Shown: in pieces, positions 1-7,278 of the stretch
Layout of the letters: each line of letters starts with the position of its first letter
Position numbering within the stretch: the first letter of the stretch is position 1
IMG/VR virus record: IMGVR_UViG_3300030061_000688
Location: 8,731-31,907 of that record
Origin: a virus
Reading direction: 5' to 3' (one strand)
Length of the DNA stretch: 23,177 nt
Program-made: the position numbers and the translations under genes
The notes under the pieces: generated by a model
Told to the model about the DNA's origin: nothing
What the model saw: the letters and a program-made list of their open reading frames with translations, nothing else
The model's database searches: none

Positions 1-1
1 T

Positions 2-346
2 ATATGGACTAGACAAAATAGCAGACAGTATTATTGGTTATTCCATCATATGTTAGGTCTTGGTGATGAATACACTAAACGTTATGGTAAAAAACATCTT
101 AGTATAACAAAGTGTTTTGATGCTCTTAAAAATTGCCCTGTAGGTATGCCTTTAGGCGGTGAGTTTAATGAACCACCTCAAGCAATGCCTGATCAGTACA
201 AAGTGCCTGGTTGTAGTATAACTGCGTATTGGAATTATTATGAAGGTGAAAAATATACAATTGCAGGTAAAGACGAACAATTAATAACAAGACCAGATGA
301 ATTTATTAATATCAATATTAGTAACAGCCACAATATACCATGCTGA
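2..346 (+). CDS. Conserved phage protein, C-terminal part (5' end outside window)
   Basis: The frame is open to the left edge of the window, so the first residues and the true start are missing. What remains reads IWTRQNSRQYYWLFHHM, then LGLGDEYTKRYGKKH, then a PPQAMPDQYK segment and an AYWNYYEGEK segment. From memory, this succession (W-R-x-S/N-x-x-Y-x-W-L, EY-x-x-RYGK-x-H, PPQAMPD-x-YK, AY-x-x-YY-x-x-EK) is a widespread phage protein sometimes annotated as a pyrimidine-dimer DNA glycosylase-like protein. I see no residue that proves enzyme activity, so the function stays open. Its last 50 bases overlap the start of the next gene, which suggests coupled translation. Being a real conserved protein is likely; the glycosylase idea is weak. 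Confidence 0.7.
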   Translation: MWTRQNSRQYYWLFHHMLGLGDEYTKRYGKKHLSITKCFDALKNCPVGMPLGGEFNEPPQAMPDQYKVPGCSITAYWNYYEGEKYTIAGKDEQLITRPDEFININISNSHNIPC

Positions 347-629
347 TCCTGCTCAAACTGACGCAGACTATTTAACTACAGCTTCAAACAAAACTATAAA
401 TGAAGCTGATCCTCAAGGTCACCGGTGGATAGCCGTATCTAGAGATTTAGAGCAACACGGATTTGTGTTTGGCACTAAAGTCTTAGTCGAAGGAGCAGGA
501 CAGTTAGATGGAATATGGACTGTTGAAGACCGCATGAATAAGAGATGGACAAAACGCATTGACTTTCTTGTGAACAAAGATGTAAAAGGCGGTAAATGGA
601 ATAAAGTAAAAATAACAATTATAAAATGA
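297..629 (+). CDS. 3D-domain (double-psi barrel) protein, probably secreted
   Basis: The protein has 110 residues. A hydrophobic N-terminus (residues 2-13, NLLISILVTATI) is followed by YHADPAQTDADYLTTASN and, near the end, GTKVLVEGAGQLDGIWTVEDRMNKR and a KRIDFLV stretch. These are the hallmarks of the 3D (Asp-Asp-Asp) domain, a double-psi beta-barrel related to MltA and RlpA: TA-x-Y, G-x-W-x-V-x-D and the Asp of R-x-D. Members of that family act on or bind peptidoglycan. The N-terminus lacks a clear positive charge, so export is likely but not certain. It overlaps the preceding gene by 50 bases and shares an ATGA overlap with the following 41-aa ORF. A cell-wall gene among the replication genes is unusual; the late operon carries a separate M15 endolysin. 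Confidence 0.75.
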   Translation: MNLLISILVTATIYHADPAQTDADYLTTASNKTINEADPQGHRWIAVSRDLEQHGFVFGTKVLVEGAGQLDGIWTVEDRMNKRWTKRIDFLVNKDVKGGKWNKVKITIIK

Positions 630-751
630 GCAGAATAAAAACTTATAAGCATTTAATTGCTACAGACGTATTTGGTATCCGTACCAAAATTAAGAATTTT
701 GTTAAACCTAGGGTGACAAAAGCCCGTAAAGATAATAAAGTAAGAGGCTAA
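626..751 (+). CDS. Small basic protein, 41 aa, unknown
   Basis: A short reading frame fills the only gap between the 3D protein and the HTH gene. It starts at the ATG inside the ATGA overlap with the upstream stop, and its TAA stop shares an A with the ATG of the downstream gene (TAATG). The product begins MSRIKTYKHLIATDVFGI and ends KARKDNKVRG, and is strongly basic. I recognise no family. The exact start/stop coupling on both sides is the main reason to believe it is translated. Confidence 0.6.
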   Translation: MSRIKTYKHLIATDVFGIRTKIKNFVKPRVTKARKDNKVRG

Positions 752-1359
752 TGTCATATGAAAGAAACATGAAATGGTTAAACGATCGTAGAGTAAATTA
801 CAGGTGTGATCCTATTAATGATAAACCTACGATTGATACCGCATTGTATAGTTACTATGAAGATGGTACGTACGAATGTTATCACTTGTTTCGTAGTAAA
901 GCAAAGATTACAACATATAAATCTTTGAAGTGGCATTTTTATGTTTTATATTATCTTAATGAAGATATAAATTTAGAGCATATATTTAAATTTATAGCTA
1001 ATAAAGAAAACGGGTTTGTTACATTTTTTATTAGTGATAAAAAGTTAAATGAAATGATTGAAGATGTTTTAGCTAACAGTGGCGAACCACCTGTAAATAA
1101 AAAACGTAAGATAATATTTAAAGACTATAGCGGTTTAACACCTAACGAGAAGATGAGTATCGTTGGTAAGCTTATCGGTAGATCTAGTCGTGTAGATGGT
1201 GAATCAATTTATCAATGCATGCTAGATTTAAACGATATGGGTAAGTCAATAACATGGAGTAGAATAGCTGGTTTATTAAACTGTTCTACTAGAACTATTC
1301 AGCGTAATATAAATGACGCATTGAAAAAAGAAAAAGCAATATTAAATGAAGAAATATAA
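751..1359 (+). CDS. Putative HTH DNA-binding protein
   Basis: The product has 202 residues. Residues from about 165 to 195 read ITWSRIAGLLNCSTRTIQRN followed by INDALKKEK. This fits a helix-turn-helix in which S-x-x-x-IA-x-x-L-x-C-S-x-R-T-IQR forms the recognition unit, as in many transcription regulators and sigma region 4-like domains. The N-terminal 100 residues are rich in Tyr and Trp and match nothing I know. The gene begins at the A of a TAATG overlap with the 41-aa ORF and ends 14 bases inside the sigma-factor gene. That position suggests a partner or regulator in phage transcription, but this is inference. No Shine-Dalgarno sequence decides the start. Confidence 0.75.
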   Translation: MSYERNMKWLNDRRVNYRCDPINDKPTIDTALYSYYEDGTYECYHLFRSKAKITTYKSLKWHFYVLYYLNEDINLEHIFKFIANKENGFVTFFISDKKLNEMIEDVLANSGEPPVNKKRKIIFKDYSGLTPNEKMSIVGKLIGRSSRVDGESIYQCMLDLNDMGKSITWSRIAGLLNCSTRTIQRNINDALKKEKAILNEEI

Positions 1360-2113
1360 CGTACAAAACTATATAAGGTATAAAGAAGATTTAAAACAGT
1401 CTTCATTAAGATTACCTGACTATGGTACAGATTATAAAAAATATACAAGAGATGAACTTATAGTAAAGTTTAGTCCTTTGATTGAAAACTTAGGCCGTAA
1501 ATTCTCTACAACTCAGCAAGCTTCAGGTGTTATGACTATAAATGATATAATACAATGTGGCGGTGAAGCTTTAACAAAAGCTGTTGACAGAATAGAGTGG
1601 ACAAAGTTGTACGAATCAGACGACAGAGAAAAAACATTAAAATCATTTTTATCTAAACGTATCAAAGGGGCTATACGTAGACGTATTGATATGGCTAGAG
1701 GTGATATACGTATACCAGAGCACAAGCTAAATGAAATACGTAAAAACCCTAAAGATAAAAAAATGGTTGAAATATTTTTCAATAGTATATTTTTATCTAT
1801 TGATGCACAAGTTACTAATGACGATGAAGAGAATATGATGTATCAAATAGCTGATAAATCAGAACCTTATAATATACAAATAATGAATGTGTATTTAAAA
1901 GGTTTAATGCAAAAGCATTTAAACTATAACGAATACGAAGCACTAAGATTATCTTACGGACTTGATTGTAATAAACACTCAGCTAAAGAAATAGCTGATC
2001 ACTTAAACATCAACGGAGTAAGTGCTTATGTTCGTGTTTCAGAACTAAAAAAGCAAGCAGTACAAAAACTAATTGACAACGTCGATCACTCGCAAGTGCT
2101 TGATATAGTGTAA
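1346..2113 (+). CDS. Phage sigma-70-family RNA polymerase sigma factor
   Basis: At 255 residues the length suits a group 3/4-like sigma factor. Region 2 is visible at about residues 35-110: LIVKFSPLIENLGRKFS, then the DIIQCGGEALTKAVDRIEW helix and LKSFLSKRIKGAIRRRID, which corresponds to the core-binding and -10 reading helices. It is followed by RGDIRIPEHKLNEIRK, resembling the start of region 3. Region 4 lies near the C-terminus: YNEYEALRLSYGLD, then AKEIADHLNI and VRVSELKKQAVQKL, a typical -35 recognition HTH. The expected role is to recruit host core RNA polymerase to phage promoters. It overlaps the HTH gene upstream by 14 bases. A 42-base AT-rich gap follows before the recombination genes. 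Confidence 0.85.
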   Translation: MKKYNVQNYIRYKEDLKQSSLRLPDYGTDYKKYTRDELIVKFSPLIENLGRKFSTTQQASGVMTINDIIQCGGEALTKAVDRIEWTKLYESDDREKTLKSFLSKRIKGAIRRRIDMARGDIRIPEHKLNEIRKNPKDKKMVEIFFNSIFLSIDAQVTNDDEENMMYQIADKSEPYNIQIMNVYLKGLMQKHLNYNEYEALRLSYGLDCNKHSAKEIADHLNINGVSAYVRVSELKKQAVQKLIDNVDHSQVLDIV

Positions 2114-2155
2114 GTTAGATATGTAAATTAATTTTAAACATGTAATTATAATAGT

Positions 2156-2674
2156 ATGACCATATACGAAAAATTATCTAAAATTCAGACAAAGTTTAAA
2201 TCGAAGAAAAGTAGATTTAACTCATTCGGTAAGTATTACTTCAGGTCAGCCGAAGACATTCTCGAAGCAACAAAACCCTTTCTGTTAGAGTTAGGAGTTA
2301 CAGTAACAGTAAATGAAGAATTGATCTCTACAGATCCAATGCCTGTTATTCAAACTACAGCTACTATAACTGATGGTGACGGTACAATTACAGCTACATC
2401 CGTAGTTGGAGTTGATCTTAATCAAAAAGGTATGCAAGCACCTCAACAGTTTGGTTCTGCATCGAGTTACGCAAAGAAGTATGCACTAGGAAATTTATTC
2501 CTAATTGATGATACTCAAGATAGTGATGCAACTAACAACCACGGTAAATCTAAAAGTAAATTAACTGACATAATTGCAGCTAAAAACTTTATTGCTAATG
2601 GTGGTAAAATAGATGCTATCAAAAAGAAGTATCAATTAACATCAGCTCAAGAAGCTGAACTTAAAACTCTCTAA
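2156..2674 (+). CDS. ERF-family single-strand annealing protein
   Basis: This 172-residue protein matches the ERF superfamily of phage single-strand annealing recombinases. It has the N-terminal helix MTIYEKLSKIQTKFKSKKSRFN, FGKYYFRSAEDILEATKPFL and the central beta segment with TTATITDGDG. The diagnostic GSASSYAKKYALGNLFLIDD motif (about residues 100-120) follows, with DTQDSDAT after it. ERF proteins anneal complementary single strands during recombination-dependent replication and genome circularisation. Its stop shares a base with the ATG of the exonuclease gene (TAATG), which is the classic pairing of an annealing protein with its exonuclease. No Shine-Dalgarno sequence precedes the start. 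Confidence 0.92.
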   Translation: MTIYEKLSKIQTKFKSKKSRFNSFGKYYFRSAEDILEATKPFLLELGVTVTVNEELISTDPMPVIQTTATITDGDGTITATSVVGVDLNQKGMQAPQQFGSASSYAKKYALGNLFLIDDTQDSDATNNHGKSKSKLTDIIAAKNFIANGGKIDAIKKKYQLTSAQEAELKTL

Positions 2675-3405
2675 TGAAAAAAGAAGATGTAATTGAAAAG
2701 CTACGCAATGACGAGCATTACTACGGTGCTTTTGGTAAAAAGTATCTAAGTAATTCTGACATTGGTACTTTACTTACAAATCCCTTAGCTTTAGGCAAGC
2801 AGCAAGCTCCGCGACCTGCATTTCTAGTTGGTGGATATTTTCACACAGCTATACTTGAACCAGATAAACTGCACAAGTATAAAGTGATACAATCTACTAC
2901 TAGAAACACTAAAGCATACAAAGAGATGTCTGGCGGTGAATTATGTTTATTACAACACGAAGTTGATGCTATAGAATTATTAACAGACAAAGTCTTAGAT
3001 AATAATGTATGCAAAGGATTAATACGTGATAGTAATACAGAATATGAAGTACCAGGCATAACAGAGCTTGAAGGTCAAATGTGGAAGGGTAAAGCTGATA
3101 TTGTTAACCACAATGAAAAACTTATTATTGATTTGAAAACGACAGCAGATCTAAACAAATTTAAGTATTCAGCTTCTAAATACAATTATGACAGTCAAGC
3201 TTATATTTACAGTAAACTATTTGGCTATGAAATGATATTTATTGCAATAGATAAAAACACAGGTCAAATAGGTATCTTTGATTGCTCACCAGAGTTCTAT
3301 GAACGTGGTAAAGATAAAGTTGAAAGAGCAGTGCAGGCTTATGAATTGTTCTATAAGTCTGAGGGCTTTGACCCTAAACAATATTTTATTAATAAAACCT
3401 TATAA
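2674..3405 (+). CDS. PD-(D/E)XK exonuclease (RecE/YqaJ-like)
   Basis: The product has 243 residues and the motif order of RecB-type nucleases. GGYFHTAILEPDK has His57. It is followed by WKGKADIV with Asp142, IIDLKTT with Asp153 and Lys155, and the QAYIYSKL motif with Gln175. Members (annotated PD-(D/E)XK nuclease or DUF3799) resect 5' ends of double-stranded DNA and hand the single strand to the annealing partner. The directly coupled upstream ERF gene supports a two-component recombination module here. No key residue appears to be missing. Confidence 0.88.
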   Translation: MKKEDVIEKLRNDEHYYGAFGKKYLSNSDIGTLLTNPLALGKQQAPRPAFLVGGYFHTAILEPDKLHKYKVIQSTTRNTKAYKEMSGGELCLLQHEVDAIELLTDKVLDNNVCKGLIRDSNTEYEVPGITELEGQMWKGKADIVNHNEKLIIDLKTTADLNKFKYSASKYNYDSQAYIYSKLFGYEMIFIAIDKNTGQIGIFDCSPEFYERGKDKVERAVQAYELFYKSEGFDPKQYFINKTL

Positions 3406-3407
3406 TT

Positions 3408-3587
3408 ATGGCAAGAACCAGAAAAAACCAAACTAAAGTATGCAGTGTAACAGGATTAGAAACTAGTGTAGATAATTTTTATACTAATCAAACCCATGTT
3501 AAAGCAGTAGATAACTTAAGAAGAACTACTGGTGCTACAAAAGAGCAACTGCAAAGGATGTTTAATCAAATAAATCAATACGTATAA
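3408..3587 (+). CDS. Small conserved-looking protein, 59 aa
   Basis: A 59-residue frame fills the space between the exonuclease and the SSB-like gene, starting 2 bases after one stop and ending 1 base before the next ATG. The product is basic at the N-terminus (MARTRKNQTK) and continues KVCSVTGLETSVDNFYTNQ and a C-terminal RTTGATKEQLQRMFNQI helix. The CSVTG...DNFY part resembles short recognition modules in phage proteins, but there is only one Cys, so no zinc site is possible. The function is unknown. Position between ERF/exonuclease and SSB suggests a role in recombination or replication. Confidence 0.7.
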   Translation: MARTRKNQTKVCSVTGLETSVDNFYTNQTHVKAVDNLRRTTGATKEQLQRMFNQINQYV

Positions 3588-3588
3588 T

Positions 3589-3897
3589 ATGGCTAGTATA
3601 ATTAAAACTAGTATTAACCTTACTAACATTGATAAATCAAAAGTTATCGATGGTAAAAAAGGTAAATACTTACCAATTACTATTACTTTGAACGACGAAG
3701 TAGATCAGTTTGGTAATAACGGTCCAGTTTGTATAGCGCAAACTAAAGAGGAACGTGAAGCTAAAACTGCTAAGGTTTACTTAGGAAACGTACAAGTAGT
3801 ATGGACAAACGGCAACAATGTAGATGTTGCACCAAGACAAGACCAGCCGGTTAAAGCTGCACCAGCTGCTGCTCCGGTAGATGATTTACCATTTTAA
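3589..3897 (+). CDS. Small single-stranded DNA-binding protein-like
   Basis: This 102-residue protein has a compact beta-rich N-terminal part, including DGKKGKYLPITITLNDEVDQ and the YLGNVQVVWTNGN strand. A low-complexity linker with Pro/Ala (KAAPAAAP) follows, and it ends in VDDLPF. An acidic tip ending in Pro-Phe is the hallmark of bacterial and phage SSBs, where it docks replication partners. The core is shorter than the usual 110-residue OB fold, so the fold is inferred rather than seen. The gene sits between the recombination pair and the primase-helicase, exactly where an SSB is expected. A gp2.5-like role is the best guess. Confidence 0.75.
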   Translation: MASIIKTSINLTNIDKSKVIDGKKGKYLPITITLNDEVDQFGNNGPVCIAQTKEEREAKTAKVYLGNVQVVWTNGNNVDVAPRQDQPVKAAPAAAPVDDLPF

Positions 3898-3906
3898 TTA
3901 AATTAA

Positions 3907-5631
3907 ATGCAGACAACAGAGATCAATGGATTTTTGATTGATGAGTTCAATCAATATAAGCTAGAAGAAGGGAAAAAGCAGGGTATATGTCCTCTTTGCT
4001 CTCACACTAGAAAACCCAAAAACCAAAAAGCAAAATGTGCTTCTTATGATTGGGAACGGGGTCTCGGTACTTGTCACAACTGTAATACATCATTTCAATT
4101 ACATACTTATCAACGTAAAGGAGCTAGCGAAAAAGAATATGTTAGACCTGTTGATAAAGTTGAAGACTATAATATAACTGGTGATCCAGAACAAAAAGTC
4201 TTGAAATGGTTTAAAACAAGAGGTATATCAGCTCAGACTCTTATCGACTTGCACGTCGGTGAGGGTCCTGAGTATATGCCGCAAACCGGTAAGACCGAGA
4301 ATACTATAAAGTTTAATTACTTTATGGGCGATCAACTTATTAATATTAAATATAGAGATGGTCGTAAAAACTTTAAGTTATATAAAGGTGCTGAAAAAGT
4401 ATTTTATAATATTAATAGTATTGTAGGTTATGAGTATTGTATTATAACTGAAGGTGAAATGGATGTGTTAGCACTACATGAAGCTGGTATACCGAATAGT
4501 ATATCAGTTCCTAACGGTGCTACACTAAATAGTAATAACTTAGATTATCTTGACAATTGCATAGATTATTTTGAAGACAAAGAAAAAATAATACTAGCTG
4601 TTGATTCAGATGAAGCAGGACAAGCATTACAAGCAGAATTAGTTAGAAGACTTGGTGCTGAAGTTTGTTATTTAGCTTCGTTTGATGACTGTAAAGATGC
4701 TAATGAATATCTTGTAAAATATGGCAAAGAAAAATTATCGGAGCGTATTACCAAAGCGAGACCAGTCCCGCTCGAAAACGTCACAACATTCAAAGACATC
4801 GAAGATGAAGTTACTGACTTTGTACGTAATGGATTTAAAAAAGGTTATCAAGTTGGGTTGGAAAACTTTGACAACATTTTTAGCACGTATACCGGTCAGT
4901 TTATTACTGTTACTGGGATACCTAGTAGCGGTAAGTCTGATTTTGTTGACCAAATGGTTGTAGGTTACAATCGTAACTATGGCTGGAAAACAGCTTTTGC
5001 ATCACCAGAAAATGCACCTACGTATCTACATGCTCATAAGCTAATGCGTAAAACATGGGAAGGTATGCCAACGTCATCTGATATACACGGTGATAAATGG
5101 AATCAAGTTGCTAGTCACGTTAATGATAACTATTTCTTTATTGATATGGAACGTTATACTTTAGAATCAGTACTACGTAAAGGTGCTGAGCTAGTTAAAC
5201 GTAAAGGTATTAAATGTTTAGTTATTGATCCTTTTAATAAGGTTAGAGATGTAGACTGTAAAACAGAAGACGTTAACCGTTATACAATGGAATATCTTAC
5301 TAAAATAGAAACGTTTGCTAAAAAGTTTGATGTGCTAGTATTTATTGTAGCACACCCAACTAAAATGTATAAAGACAAAGACGGTAAGATTGAAGAACCA
5401 ACTATGTATAACATTAAAGGCGGTGGTGAATGGTATGATGCAAGTTATCATGGTATATTAGTTCATAGAGATTATGAAGCTAAAACAGTTAAAGCTAAAG
5501 TTTTAAAAGTTAAGTTTCAAAACCTTGGTGAAAACGGTGCTGAAGCTCATTTTAAATGGGAGCATAAGTCAGGTTGTTTTATACCGTTTGAACCCATAAG
5601 TATTAACGATGAACCAATGCCGTGGGAATAA
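3907..5631 (+). CDS. DNA primase-helicase (T7 gp4 / Twinkle type)
   Basis: This 574-residue protein has all three parts of a primase-helicase. A zinc-binding domain shows CPLC (Cys28, Cys31) and CHNC (Cys56, Cys59). A TOPRIM primase domain has ITEGEMDVLALHEAG with Glu182, followed by LAVDSDEAGQAL with Asp233 and Asp235. The RecA-like DnaB-type helicase has Walker A GIPSSGKSD (Lys343), Walker B KCLVIDPFNK (Asp441), and the downstream motifs FIVAHPTK (His483) and GGGEWYDASYHGILVHRD. It would unwind the fork and lay down lagging-strand primers. It starts 9 bases after the SSB-like gene and ends directly against the next ATG. No DNA polymerase gene is visible in the window, so it must lie outside it or come from the host. 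Confidence 0.95.
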   Translation: MQTTEINGFLIDEFNQYKLEEGKKQGICPLCSHTRKPKNQKAKCASYDWERGLGTCHNCNTSFQLHTYQRKGASEKEYVRPVDKVEDYNITGDPEQKVLKWFKTRGISAQTLIDLHVGEGPEYMPQTGKTENTIKFNYFMGDQLINIKYRDGRKNFKLYKGAEKVFYNINSIVGYEYCIITEGEMDVLALHEAGIPNSISVPNGATLNSNNLDYLDNCIDYFEDKEKIILAVDSDEAGQALQAELVRRLGAEVCYLASFDDCKDANEYLVKYGKEKLSERITKARPVPLENVTTFKDIEDEVTDFVRNGFKKGYQVGLENFDNIFSTYTGQFITVTGIPSSGKSDFVDQMVVGYNRNYGWKTAFASPENAPTYLHAHKLMRKTWEGMPTSSDIHGDKWNQVASHVNDNYFFIDMERYTLESVLRKGAELVKRKGIKCLVIDPFNKVRDVDCKTEDVNRYTMEYLTKIETFAKKFDVLVFIVAHPTKMYKDKDGKIEEPTMYNIKGGGEWYDASYHGILVHRDYEAKTVKAKVLKVKFQNLGENGAEAHFKWEHKSGCFIPFEPISINDEPMPWE

Positions 5632-5877
5632 ATGCCGAGAATAAAGAAACAATCAATGGGAAGCTATTTGCCTACGTCGGAAGAACTAACGGCATATCGG
5701 TGGTGTATAAACAATGGAATACATATATCCCCGTTTGCAACTGGAGAAGCGACATGGTACTTAGATATAGAGATTAACAAAAAAACTAATAGATCACCTG
5801 TTACATATGGTAAAGATACTATATGGATCAAGATGTATGAGTTTTATAAATATTATTACGATAAATATGCTAAATAG
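5632..5877 (+). CDS. Hypothetical protein, 81 aa
   Basis: The frame begins immediately after the primase-helicase stop and overlaps the start of the next gene by 11 bases. The product is rich in aromatic residues: YRWCINNGIHISPFATGEATWYLD in the middle and IWIKMYEFYKYYYDKYAK at the C-terminus. It has no signal peptide and no membrane segment. I do not recognise the family. Its tight placement between primase-helicase and a nucleotide-metabolism gene suggests an auxiliary replication role, which is only inference. Confidence 0.65.
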   Translation: MPRIKKQSMGSYLPTSEELTAYRWCINNGIHISPFATGEATWYLDIEINKKTNRSPVTYGKDTIWIKMYEFYKYYYDKYAK

Positions 5878-6508
5878 TTATAACAATGCGAATGAAGCTT
5901 ACGAAGCATTATTAGACGCCGTCATAATAAACGGTATTGAGTTTGATAATACTAAAGCTTTGTTTAACTGTGGGTTTTATATGCGTGACCCTTTGGATAA
6001 TCATATAACCAATAAACAACGTAATTGGAAACTAGAGTATGCTGAAGCTGAATGGCAATGGTATTTATCAGGTGATCCTAATATAATAAAGTTAGGGCAA
6101 CTATACGGTAAAATACCACCAATATGGGAACGTATGGCAGACAGTAAAGGTAATGTAAATAGTAATTATGGTTATCAATGGAAACGAAACGATCAAATAG
6201 ATTATGTCGTTGCTAAACTAAAAAATAATCCTAATACTAGACACGCTGCAATAAGTATATACGATGCTAAAGAGTGGCAAAAATATACTAAAGATACACC
6301 ATGTACATATGCAGTTCAATTTACAATTGTAAACAATACATTAAATATGTCTGTTTATATGCGTTCTAATGACATCTGGTACGGTTTCTGCAATGATCAG
6401 TATCAGTTTTCATCATTACAAAAAATGATTGCAGACAGATTAAATATTGAAGTTGGTTGGTATTACCATCATGCTCACAATATGCACTTATACAATGATA
6501 AACTTTAA
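5867..6508 (+). CDS. Thymidylate synthase-fold protein, dCMP (hydroxy)methylase-like
   Basis: I start at the ATG at 5867; an earlier in-frame ATG at 5807 would overlap the upstream gene far more. The resulting 213 residues align with thymidylate synthase almost residue for residue, apart from small indels. PPIWERMADSKGN corresponds to the WDEWAD region and NPNTRHAAISIYD to the phosphate-binding arginine region. TPCTYAVQF holds the catalytic Cys146, MRSNDIWYGF gives Arg166, Ser167 and Asp169, and NMHLYND gives His207 and Tyr209. At position 177, where TS has Asn, this protein has Asp (GFCND). That is the residue found in dCMP hydroxymethylase (T4 gp42) and in engineered TS variants that accept dCMP. 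The C-terminal segment (about 50 residues) that closes over folate in TS is missing. A MazG fusion follows, consistent with nucleotide remodelling. Confidence 0.8.
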   Translation: MLNSYNNANEAYEALLDAVIINGIEFDNTKALFNCGFYMRDPLDNHITNKQRNWKLEYAEAEWQWYLSGDPNIIKLGQLYGKIPPIWERMADSKGNVNSNYGYQWKRNDQIDYVVAKLKNNPNTRHAAISIYDAKEWQKYTKDTPCTYAVQFTIVNNTLNMSVYMRSNDIWYGFCNDQYQFSSLQKMIADRLNIEVGWYYHHAHNMHLYNDKL

Positions 6509-6513
6509 AATTT

Positions 6514-7278
6514 ATGTATTATTTATACCACATACCAGGTAAAAAGATCGGTGTCACACGTGATCTTAATACCAGAGTTACCCTTATGCAAGGTTATAAG
6601 GAGAATGAGTATGAGGTTCTTGAGCAGTCAGACGATATAGATTATATATCAGACCGCGAAATAGAACTTCAAAAGTCTTATGGCTATAAAGTTGACCTAA
6701 AGAAATATAAAAACTTATTTAATAAAATGAAAATAAATGCAACAGAACAAACCTCAACATTTCCCTGTCCTGTAGATAAACTAAAAGGCAGATTAATGGA
6801 TAACAAAGGTTTAACTTGGCAAACGGAATTTGGCCAGTTTGAAATTACCAAACAAAATATTCCGTGGATAATGGCTAATGTTAAAACATCTATGTTTAAC
6901 GAAAACAGAAGCTATATTTATAATAAAGCTTTTTACGAAGCTTACTTTAATCCAAATCACAATCCTGATGTACAAACCCATGAAGATCGTTTTGATCTGA
7001 TTAGAGACTGGGCTGCAACAAGAGGCTTATACGACAAAGGTAATGCACATACACAATATGTGAAGCTTATGGAAGAAGCTGGAGAGTTAGCTAAAGCATT
7101 GTTAAAGCAAGACAAACCTGAAATTATAGATGCTATTGGTGACATGGTTGTAGTATTAACAAACTTAGCACACCTACAAGGATTTGAAATAGAAGACTGT
7201 ATTGACTCAGCATATAATGTTATTGCTGCTCGTACAGGTAAAATGATTAACGGAACATTTGTAAAAGATGAAGATTAA
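6514..7278 (+). CDS. GIY-YIG-like domain fused to MazG NTP pyrophosphohydrolase
   Basis: This 254-residue protein has two recognisable parts. Residues 1-60 read YYLYHIPGKKIGVTRDLNTR and then EIELQKSYGYK. This resembles a shortened GIY-YIG nuclease fold, with possible catalytic Arg21 and Glu49 or Glu51. The middle (about 75-155) matches nothing I know. The C-terminal part (about 155-254) is a MazG-type all-alpha pyrophosphatase: LMEEAGELAKALL contains the EExxE motif (Glu187, Glu188, Glu191), followed by EIIDAIGDMVVVL (Glu203, Asp206, Asp210) and ARTGKMINGTFVK. MazG hydrolyses (d)NTPs to the monophosphate, which would feed the adjacent TS-fold enzyme. It overlaps the next gene by 11 bases. The MazG call is firm; the nuclease call is moderate and activity is unproven. 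Confidence 0.82.
   Translation: MYYLYHIPGKKIGVTRDLNTRVTLMQGYKENEYEVLEQSDDIDYISDREIELQKSYGYKVDLKKYKNLFNKMKINATEQTSTFPCPVDKLKGRLMDNKGLTWQTEFGQFEITKQNIPWIMANVKTSMFNENRSYIYNKAFYEAYFNPNHNPDVQTHEDRFDLIRDWAATRGLYDKGNAHTQYVKLMEEAGELAKALLKQDKPEIIDAIGDMVVVLTNLAHLQGFEIEDCIDSAYNVIAARTGKMINGTFVKDED

Noticed and set aside
419-652. Minus-strand open frame opposite the 3D-domain gene
   Set aside because: It lies opposite a conserved gene and its product shows no recognisable family, so it is a shadow of that gene.
2147-2152. TATAAT just before the ERF gene as a -10 promoter element
   Set aside because: It lies only 3 bases before the ATG, which would put transcription start inside the gene, and no suitable -35 was found. 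The whole gap is AT-rich, so the match is probably chance.
5807-5866. Upstream in-frame ATG as start of the TS-fold gene
   Set aside because: It would add 20 residues that overlap the upstream gene by 71 bases and do not match the family. The ATG at 5867 gives numbering that fits the TS residues.
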